Assembly: GCA_033398695.1 (NCBI GenBank)
Contig: CM065814.1
Span: 103,542,501-103,606,500 of the forward strand
Length of the DNA stretch: 64,000 nucleotides
Source: Orobanche coerulescens
Lineage: Eukaryota; Streptophyta; Magnoliopsida; Lamiales; Orobanchaceae
Direction of reading: 5' to 3'
A model generated the notes under the pieces. That model saw only the letters and a list, made by a program, of their open reading frames with translations. It was not told where the DNA came from and made no database searches. Position numbers and translations under genes: made by a program. How positions within the stretch are numbered: position 1 is the first letter of the stretch; each line of letters opens with the position of its first letter. This document shows, one piece after another, positions 56,887 through 64,000 of the stretch.

Positions 56887-59596
56887 ATGTCTGGAGTACC
56901 TTCATTATCTGGAATGGACATCGCCTCTGCCGCTGGGACTTCGACTGTCCGGGGAGGATCTTCCATAGAATTTCATATAGAGAAGGCTGCCGAGGCTATC
57001 CGCGCTGGTATTAATCCCGCGGAAGTCGAGGCATTATTCAACGAGGCCGACGTTGCTAGGGAGGCGGCGGCTGAGCAGAAAAGTTTGCTGGCGGAGAAGG
57101 ATATGGTGGTGAAGGCGTATTGGGAGCAGCATAGTGCTTTTGGCCAAGCCTATTTGGCCTTCGCTAAAATCATGGAGAGGTTGGCCGCTTCGTCTCCCAA
57201 ATTCGATTACCGGGAGTACTCGATCGCTCATTCCTATCAATCTGTGAAGCAGTCGCTGTTTCGGGCCGCGCAGCGCTCTCCGTGGTCCCTCGGCCAGATC
57301 AGGACCTCGGCGACCAGGAAGGACCTGGCTGTCTGGAGGGCGAGGTATCATGTCCCCTCAGATGTGGATCTTTTCGCGCCGGCGGAGAACGAACGAGCCG
57401 ACCAACCTCCAGAGGGTATGGTCGCCGTGAATGAGGCAATCATGGAGGTTGGGCTGCGGTTCCCTCTGTCTTTCGTCATCTCCCATTTGCTGGTCGCTTG
57501 GAACGTGGCGCCGCTTCAGCTAACACCGAATGCCTGTCTCCAGATCGTCTGTGCCCTCACCTTGTTCGGCGGTCACCAACTGTATCGCCTTCCCTCTCCA
57601 TTGGAGATGAACCACTTATTCAAGCTGACGGTTCATAAGGGGTCGGTCGGAGGCTATCATATCCAAGGCCGTTCCGGTCGGGTGATCCTTGGGGTCCCGA
57701 ACAAGGTGTGGGGTGATCTGGCGAAGTGGTTCTGGGTCGGTGGTGCTTGGAAGGCCTCAGCGAGTGACAATCCCACGGTCGAGCTGGATGTTCCCACAGG
57801 CTTTCGGGAGAGGAATCCGAGTAAGGGTTTTTACTATCCCTTTGTTCGGATATGTTCTGAACTGATCTAATTTGGTCTTCCTTTTGCAGGTTTCCATATT
57901 CCAGCGTTCGACGAGCTATCTTTCGATTTTCTGGTCGTCTGGGAGCGGATACGAAGTCTTCCAGACGACGACTTAGATGCTCGCCGGATTAACAAAGAGA
58001 GTCGTTGGCTGTCTGCTCGGCTATTCCGTTTCCCGCGACATCTTTCGGTCCCAGGTATGAATTTCTACGATCTCCCTTTGCTTGGCGATCGTCCTGTTTG
58101 AAGAATGTGTCTAACCGTTGTTTGATTGTTTCTTATTGCAGAGGTCCGCTTTCCTCGCTTCTTGGAGCCTCCGCTGGAGATTGCCATGTCGAACCCCAGA
58201 GTTTTGAGTCGTCTGCGCCAGAAGAAGTCGAGTAGAGTTCCTCCGGTGGCGCTGCCTCTTGTTCCGGAGGTGAGGCCTCACGTAGAGCCGATCGCAGCAG
58301 AGGAGGAGGTTCGGGAGGAGGGACTCCGGCCGAACCGCAAGCGACAGAGGTCGGGGGAACCTCCAGTCTCTGCCCCTGCTGGTGAGATGCCGATCGTTGC
58401 GCCTCCGCTCTCCGCGGTCCCCTTGGACGATGAGCCTACGCCTTCGTCGGCTTTCCTGTAGGCCATGGCGATTGCCGAGGCCGAGACCCCTCGTGGGAAA
58501 TCGTACTTCGATCGCGACACTGAGAAATCCGAGAGGTAAACTTCATTTTGTTTTGCTGAGTTTCGTCACTTGCGTAGGAGATGTGCTGACTCTTGTGTTG
58601 ATGCAGGATCCGTAGCACTAACCCGGCTTGCCCGCCGCTGGTACTGGATTTCCTCGCGAGCCGATCTCCTCGCGCGGCCTGTGATGTCCCGCTATACGTC
58701 AACCAGGCTGTTTCCGCTTTGCCGAAGGCCTGGATGATCGACTTGGATGCGATCGCCCGCCAGCGATCCGGGAACACGATGCAGGTCGTCTTTGATCTCT
58801 CCCAGCGATGATGGCTGCCCAGGCTATGAAGGAGTTCGAAAGGCGTCCTTCTACTTTCCGTCTCCAAGCAGACCTCGAGGCCGCTCGGAAACAGAACTCC
58901 GAGTTTGCTGACAGGATCGTGGCTATGGAGAAGGACTCCCTGGACGCGACTAAGCAGGCAAGTCAGGATCTTGAGCTGGCGAGATAGGATTCCGAGCGAG
59001 CTCGGGCGACGGTCGACCGACTTCAGGACCAGATGACAGATGCCCGTCGGTCGTACGCGGCCGCTCAGAAGGAGGCCGATCAGCTGAAGGTGACTGTTTC
59101 TCGGCTGACTAGCGAGCTGGCGTCATCGAGGGGAGAGACGGCTGCTAAGGAGACTGAGCTTCAAGGTGCACAACAGGCGGTTGCGGAGTTGAAAGGGAAG
59201 CTAGAGGCGACCGAGGCCGATCCCTTTCTCAACGTGGAGTTCGTTAGTGAGTTTGCCTATTACATGGCGTTCGCTGACTCGCTCCGTGCTGCTAAGAAGG
59301 GAGGGCTGGAGGTCGGCCCTCTTGCTGAAAACTTCAAGGCATACGCGCTGGAGCATCCTCTCCATTCTGCTTTCTCCGTGCCGATCTTGGATCTCTCGGA
59401 AATCGGCGTAGATCTGAGCTGGTACCCGACTCCCCAAAATCTTGCTTATCCGAATGCTCCGGAGGACGGGGAGGCAGCTCCGGAAACTGGTGAGGGATCG
59501 CGGGCCGATCCAGTGGTCGAAGGTGAAGGCCAGGCAGGGGCATCTTTAGGCTCTACAACCTTCTTTTTTTTTGCTTTTTGCCTTGTAATTTTGTAG
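56887..59596 (+). pseudogene. Antisense spliced gene of E6 (Transposase_28-like), copy 1
   Basis: This is the plant 'putative gypsy type transposon' (Transposase_28) family, of unknown function. The start at MSGVPS matches copy 2. Likely exons are 56887-57820, 57890-58054, 58142-58535 and 58607-59596. Introns start gtaagg, gtatga and gtaaac and end in cag. Reading phase is kept across all three junctions, which supports splicing. Exon 1 carries the family domain (WSLGQIRTSAT, YHVPSDVD, PPEGMVAVNEAIMEVGLRFP, LQLTPNA). Exon 3 is basic and Pro-rich (NRKRQR). Exon 4 has a long coiled coil (about 58860-59215). Stops at 58459-58461 and 58985-58987 and a frameshift near 58800 break it. The TATA box seen in copy 2 is decayed here (ctaaaaaaagg, 56729). 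Confidence 0.75.
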
Positions 59597-59755
59597 CTTT
59601 GCTTGTACTTAGGCCTTCGGGCGACCGTGTATGTACTTCGATATTTCAAGTAATGAAATGAAAGTTCGCTTCTTTGATTTATTACTTGAATGATTGCTTT
59701 TCTGAGTCTTTGCATGACTTTGTACAAATGTGTGAGGAGAGATTGTTGCTTGTAT

Positions 59756-60321
59756 AGCTCCATCAAATGTCATAATTATACCATATTTTTAGAAATGTGG
59801 TATACGACAATTTTATTTGCGACACCTCCATCAAATGTCATAATTATACAATTTCATTTTTGTTTTTCTAAATCGTGCCAATTTATTTATGACACCTCAA
59901 TAAAATGTCACTATTATACCATATTTTTAGAATACTGTTGCATCTAGTGTCGTATATTCACGTCACTTGTGTGTTACACACATATTGTGTTGCACTTTAG
60001 TGACACACGTGCAACACTCGTTTTCATGACTTTAAATTGCTACAATTTATTTGTAACACATTAATCAAATGTCATAATTATACCACATTTTTAGAATAAT
60101 GTTACATCTAGTGTCGTATATTTATGTCATTTGTGCGTCATCTATATTTTGTGTCGTATTTTAGTGACACGGACACCGACACTCATTTTTGTGTTTCTAA
60201 ATTGTGTCAATTTATTTATGACACATCAATAAAATGTCACTATTATACAACACTTTTAAATTGGTGTTGCACAGTAATGGCACACTTTGCGTCACTTTTT
60301 GTTATAAAGTTTGTACTAGTG
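59756..60321 (-). mobile_element. CACTA-type element end with subterminal repeats
   Basis: Minus-strand terminus CACTAGTACAAAC at 60321, preceded by irregular repeats of gtcataattatacca, tgtcaatttatttatgacac and tagtgacac in both orientations over about 560 bp. The opposite terminus is not in view; the left side is cut at E6 copy 1. Only the end region is identified. Confidence 0.6.
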
Positions 60322-60763
60322 GCACAAAAATAACAATAAAAATACATTTAAATACCAACAAATATTTTACTAAAATCTAAGTCAAAATCAAATTTAATTG
60401 ATCTGTAAGCTCTAAATTTTCAGAGGATAAACTTTCACCCTCATTTCTTCACGTCTAATTGTAATGTGTTTGATGATTTTTGCAGATATTGTGCTAGAGA
60501 TACTCTCATAAATTATATGACAGTCGTGTATAAATATGAAATCAATCAAGTTAATTTTATATCCACAAGCTGCATAAATGCCACTAAAAACAAGATTCAA
60601 ACCTATATATCTCTTTTAGTGGTAGAGAGAGTCATGAAATAAATTTGCAGATCGACTATCTTACGAGTTACGAAGTAAAAAGAGAGGAAAACTAAAAAAT
60701 AAAAGTGAAGAGAAAACCCCAAAAAAATGCAACAGTAAAATAATTCCTAAACTATCCACCATG
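60322..60763. other. AT-rich DNA, possibly the 3' UTR of the exon at 60764
   Basis: No coding sequence. On the minus strand it follows the stop codon of the exon-like segment at 60764-60838. Confidence 0.4.
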
Positions 60764-60835
60764 AAGGACTTCTTCAGAAAACCTTGCACAAGACCTCCCA
60801 ACCCCAGCTCCCACTGCTTCACCCAAATATTCTAC
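60754..60835 (-). pseudogene. Orphan terminal exon of an unidentified gene
   Basis: The minus strand shows a pyrimidine-poor but valid acceptor (ttgcag, about 60836-60841) followed by 27 sense codons and TAG. The reading has ordinary protein character (VEYLGEAVGAGVGRSCARF, then SEEVLHGG) in very AT-rich DNA. Upstream (60842-61032) looks like intron and is cut by E6 copy 2. I do not recognise the protein. It may be a host gene end or a fragment carried by the CACTA element ending at 60321. Confidence 0.4.
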
Positions 60836-61032
60836 CTGCAATATGGAAGTTAAATAACTTAAAATGGTGATATTTAAATTGTTTTGTAGAAATAAAGAGA
60901 GTTAAAAACAATAACAACTATTCATATGACTAATTACTTTACAAGACCCAGATTAGAAACGTGATATGCAAATGCTTTAAAATATATAATTGCAATAATA
61001 GAAAGAATGAAAATTAAGAAGAGAAAAAAAAG

Positions 61033-61917
61033 TGTTGTTACCCAAAATATTATCCGGAGATAATGTTGCTGGAATGATCGAGTAACAAACAAATGCGAGA
61101 ACACTTCCGTGGGAAAATAAATAACACAAGATTTCCCGGGGTTGTTAATCCCGGGCTTTAATGCTCTCGCGAGATGTTATTAATATGGATACTTTGGAGT
61201 ACAAATATTAATGTTAGAATCTATTACAATGAGTGTAAAGACTTCTAGTTATCTAAGCTGTAGAGCGTGTAGATTGCCGGAAGAACCAGATTTGAAGCTC
61301 TGTGAGTTCTTGCTTTTGATGTTCAGTGTATGAGAATGTATCTCTCTCTGTATGTTTTGCACTGTATTCACGATGATTCTAGGCCACTGTTGTAAGCCTC
61401 CTATTTATAGGAGACAAGGTTGCTGGGACCTCTCCGGCAATCGCGGGCGACCGCCGTTTTTCATATTATAATAAGATGGGCGATCGTCCCGTCACGTGGG
61501 GCTGTTCCCTTAAAGTCCGAGGCTGCTGCTGGCAGCCAGCTGTGCGAGCCAATGGGAAGCCTGCACGCGTCCTGAGTCGCTGTCCGGGGAGGACCCACTT
61601 AGCACCTTTCGGCGGGCCTGTCGGTAGGTGAGGTAGGTGACAGGCTGAGGTCAAAGGCCTTATCAGGCGGCTCCTTTTGTGGATCTGCACGTGGGTCTCC
61701 ATCCAAGATTCGGTCTTTGACGACTTTGACAGATGTTAGATTCATACGTGGCACGAGACGATCGTCTATGGTCGGACATCAAAGACGATCGCCAGATACC
61801 AAAAGACGATCGCCGTGGGTGCCGACTGCTGGGTGTTTGCCCAGCGTATGTCTTCTATGGTTGGCTCTCAAACCATTATGCCGATCGCCATGAAGGCGTA
61901 TGAATCGCCGCACAACA
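61033..61917 (-). repeat. E6 LTR, copy 2 (885 bp)
   Basis: Termini as in copy 1. TATA box on the minus strand at 61401-61410 (CTATAAATAG). Confidence 0.7.
61435..61895. repeat. GGCGATCGCC palindrome cluster, E6 copy 2 LTR
   Basis: GACGATCGTC, GACGATCGCC and GGCGATCGTC sites at about 61479, 61758, 61789, 61805 and 61880; one more, ggcgatcgcc, lies at 61971 beyond the LTR. Confidence 0.75.
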
Positions 61918-62275
61918 ATTGCCCCCCATCTCGCCTCGATGTTGAAAACACGGGGTGAGGTGGACCTGTTGGCGATCGCCAGTGTTTAGACAATTGGCTC
62001 GTTTGTTTATGACAAGGACGATCTGATTTTAAATTTGGACGATCTCCTCTTGCGCTGGAATCAGTGGGAAATGGAGGTGGGCTCTTGAAACGTAGCAAGG
62101 ACACGCGTCGCGCTTCCATTGGGGGAGTCCGACGGTTTTGTCAGACTTGTCGCCTGGCATGCCCTCGAAAAGACGCGTACGCGGGTTTCGAGGGCTGCAT
62201 TTAATGTGTCCCCCCAACGGTTGCACTCCAGCCCTCGGGATTTCGCCTATTTGCATAGAGACCCCTGCTACCGCC

Positions 62276-62284
62276 TATAAAAGG
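62276..62284 (+). promoter_or_regulatory. TATA box of the E6 antisense gene, copy 2
   Basis: TATAAAAGG, about 150 bp before the start codon at 62429. Its position inside the internal region, facing away from the LTR, suggests the antisense gene has its own promoter. Copy 1 has lost the consensus. Confidence 0.65.
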
Positions 62285-62428
62285 GGCTAGGGCTACTTCA
62301 TTTCCACTCTTCACGCACCCTTGTTATTTAGTCGAGACTCTGCAGAATTTTTCCGAAGATCCTTGTGCCGACCGTCCTTCTCTTTAGGTAAGAACACAAA
62401 TATTCTCTCCCCCTTTACTTTTAAGAAC

Positions 62429-64000
62429 ATGTCTGGAGGATCTAAAACCTTCGAGGCCGGAAACTCCTCCTCCGCCACGGCTTCGCCTGACCGGGAGGAA
62501 ATCCCCATGGGACTTCATATGGAAACGGCCGTCGGCCATTCGTGCGGGGATTGCACCCGCGGAACTTGAGGAGCTCTTCAATGAGGCCGAAGTGGCGAGA
62601 TCAGCAGCGGCGGAGGAGCAGGGGGGCTCGCCGGTGGATGAAGATGAACTGGTGCGGCTGTCTTGGGATCGGGATAGCGTATTCGGCCCTGCTTATATGG
62701 ATTTTGCTAAGCTTATGGAGGGGATCGCCGGACCCTGTCCAAAATTTGATTTCGAAGTGTATTCCGCCGCCCACCCCTATGAGCACGTGAAGCGGACGGT
62801 GTTTCGGGCCGCTGACCCTTCTCGGTGGACTCTCGGTCAAATCCGGAGTTCGGCGACCTGGAAAGACTTGAGTCGCTGGAGGGTGAAATATCACGTTCCT
62901 TCTGATGTTTCATTGCACGTGCCCTCGGAGAACGAACGTGCCGATCAACCTCCCGAGGGTCTGGTCGCCGTAAATGAGATGATTATCGAGGCCGGCCTGC
63001 GGTTCCCCTTGCCGTTCTCCGTGTCATATCTGTTGGTTGCCTGGAATTTGGCGCCGCTCCAGCTGACGCCGAACGCCTGGCTACAGATCATCAGTACTCT
63101 GACAATTTTTGGCGGTCATCGGTTGTTCCGTCTCCCTTCTGCGATGGAAATGAACTATTTCTTCAAACTGACTGCGCAGAAGGGGTCGGTCGGTGGTCAT
63201 CACATTCAAGGTCGACTGGGAAGAGTGGTCCTCGGGGTGCCGAACAAGACTCGGGGCGATCTAGAAAAATGGTGCTGGGTCGGCGGAGCGTGGAGGTCGG
63301 CGTCGAGTGATAGGCCAGATGAAGAGTTGGAGATCCCCACCAATTTTCGGGAGAGGAATCCGAGTAAGGGTTTTAACTCTCCCTTTGATCGGATACATCT
63401 TGGACTGATCTAATTTTGTTTCCTTTTTGCAGGATCCCTTGTTCCAGTGATCGGCGATCTCCCTTTTGATTTCTTGATCGTCTGGGAGCGAATTCGCGCC
63501 TTGCCGGACTCCTACATAGACGTTCGCTCACTCGGTCACGAACCTCATCGGTTGGGGGCTCGATTGTTTCGCTTCCCTCGTCATCTGAAAGCCCCAGGTA
63601 TGGATTTTTATTTCCTTTTTCCTGCATGATGATCGCCTGATTGAGGTAGATGTTTAACTTGTCTGAATTCCTTTCTTGACAGAGATTCATTTTCCCCGCT
63701 ACGCCGAGCCACCACAAGAGATCGCAATGTCTAACCCTGGTCTCATCGGTCGTCTTCACCAGGGAAAGAAAATGGGTCGTGTCCCTGCGACGACGTCTCG
63801 CCCCGCCCCTGCGATGAGGCCCACTGTGGTGCCGGTCGCCGAGCCGGAAATTCAGGAGGAGGAACAACTCCAGCGCAACCGCAAGAGGCGGAGGCCCGAG
63901 GGGTCTCTGCCGATAGCTGAGGTGGACGTATCTATCTTGGAGCCACCGGTCGCCGCTCCACCTATCTCTGCTGTTCCGATGGTGGAGGGGTCTGGCTCTA
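62429..64000 (+). CDS. Antisense spliced gene of E6 (Transposase_28-like), copy 2, partial
   Basis: Same family and exon plan as 56887-59596. Exon 1 is 62429-63363, exon 2 is 63433-63597, and exon 3 runs from 63683 past the window end. Introns are 63364-63432 (gtaagg...cag) and 63598-63682 (gtatgg...cag). Exon 1 encodes the family domain (WTLGQIRSSAT, YHVPSDVS, PPEGLVAVNEMIIEAGLRFP). Exon 2 gives DFLIVWERIRALP and RLFRFPRHLKAP. Exon 3 has a basic NRKRR patch. A one-base insertion near 62531 shifts the frame between the N-terminal 35 codons and the rest; apart from this, all visible exons are open. Role unknown. The basic patch could suit nuclear entry, but that is inference. Confidence 0.75.

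Larger units (their letters stand above)
55263..59755 (-). mobile_element. E6 copy 1: partial Tat-like gypsy element with antisense gene
   Basis: The LTR at 55263-56367 is in minus orientation (minus sense TGTTGTGCGGCG...GGTAACAACA) and is preceded, in minus sense, by a G6 polypurine tract. It is thus the 3' LTR, and the rest of the element would lie to the right. The gene there (56887-59596) is on the plus strand. An extra ORF antisense to gag-pol near the 3' LTR is known from Tat-lineage elements. Gag-pol and the other LTR are missing; the copy ends near 59755 at CACTA-like repeats. Confidence 0.6.
61033..64000 (-). mobile_element. E6 copy 2: Tat-like gypsy element, continues past window
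   Basis: Same layout as 55263-59755: a minus-oriented LTR (61033-61917), a polypurine tract and a plus-strand spliced gene. It is clearly diverged from copy 1, with a shorter LTR, so it is a separate insertion rather than a recent duplication. Gag-pol would lie to the right. Confidence 0.6.

Noticed and set aside
63373..63867. 164-codon minus-strand ORF
   Set aside because: It is the shadow of the spliced plus-strand gene at 62429-64000, whose exons keep phase and match copy 1.
1..64000. tRNA, rRNA or other structural RNA genes
   Set aside because: No cloverleaf, rRNA or snRNA signature was recognised by eye; a covariance search was not possible, so absence is not proven.

Overview
This window reads as plant nuclear DNA, most likely from a eudicot and possibly an asterid. 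That rests on element types, not on any host marker gene. The signs are plant Ty3/gypsy and Ty1/copia LTR retrotransposons primed by initiator tRNA-Met, a Tekay-type chromovirus, an RTE-clade LINE, CACTA-type elements, and a Tat-type antisense gene with GT-AG introns. No intact host gene was found. What can be traced to host or LINE genes is broken: an NDR1/HIN1-like (LEA-2) pseudogene, a LINE ORF1-like DUF4283 pseudogene, and one orphan terminal exon.

Layout. 1-14173: a plus-strand non-autonomous gypsy element (E1) arranged LTR-internal-LTR-internal-LTR. Its internals keep only gag remnants. A 780-bp CACTA element sits in the second internal region and a 5'-truncated RTE LINE in the third LTR. 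14174-21275: AT-rich DNA with an inverted-repeat-bounded element, tandem repeats, a possible hAT-type MITE, an unrecognised minus-strand ORF and the DUF4283 pseudogene. 21276-31190: a full-length but decayed Tekay-type gypsy element (E2), inserted into a minus-strand copia integrase remnant that resumes at 31191. 31958-33857: a minus-strand copia-type LTR, probably of that same remnant. 33858-35390 and 52283-52880: two arms of one roughly 75-bp minisatellite, split by a nest of three elements. The nest is a gypsy solo LTR (E4, target duplication TTCTT), split by a gag-only copia element (E5, duplication GAATG), whose 5' LTR is split by a non-autonomous gypsy element (E3, duplication TATAA). 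52880-55262: the LEA-2 pseudogene, a TIR-bounded MITE and a probable LTR. 55263-64000: two partial minus-strand elements (E6) in which the gene visible is a plus-strand, multi-exon 'putative gypsy type transposon' (Transposase_28-like) gene. It is antisense to the LTRs, as in Tat-lineage elements. The second copy runs off the window.

How the parts relate. E1, E3 and E5 have LTRs and packaging or priming sites but no pol, so any mobility would have needed enzymes from relatives. E2 is the only element here with remnants of a full gag-pol (protease, RT, RNase H, integrase, chromodomain), and it is riddled with stops and frameshifts.

Two patterns cut across families. First, the LTRs of E1-E6 carry dense arrays of short CpG-rich palindromes, mostly just upstream of the LTR TATA box. 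The motif differs by family: TTACGGCCGTAA, TAGCGTACGCTA, TAGCGYRCGCTA or GGCGATCGCC. Most motif differences between paired LTR copies are CpG to TpG/CpA changes. Second, the four gypsy LTR families E1-E4 share a chain of small hairpins about 350-440 bp from the LTR 3' end, with changed but still pairing stems. These two patterns are the best candidates for something undescribed.
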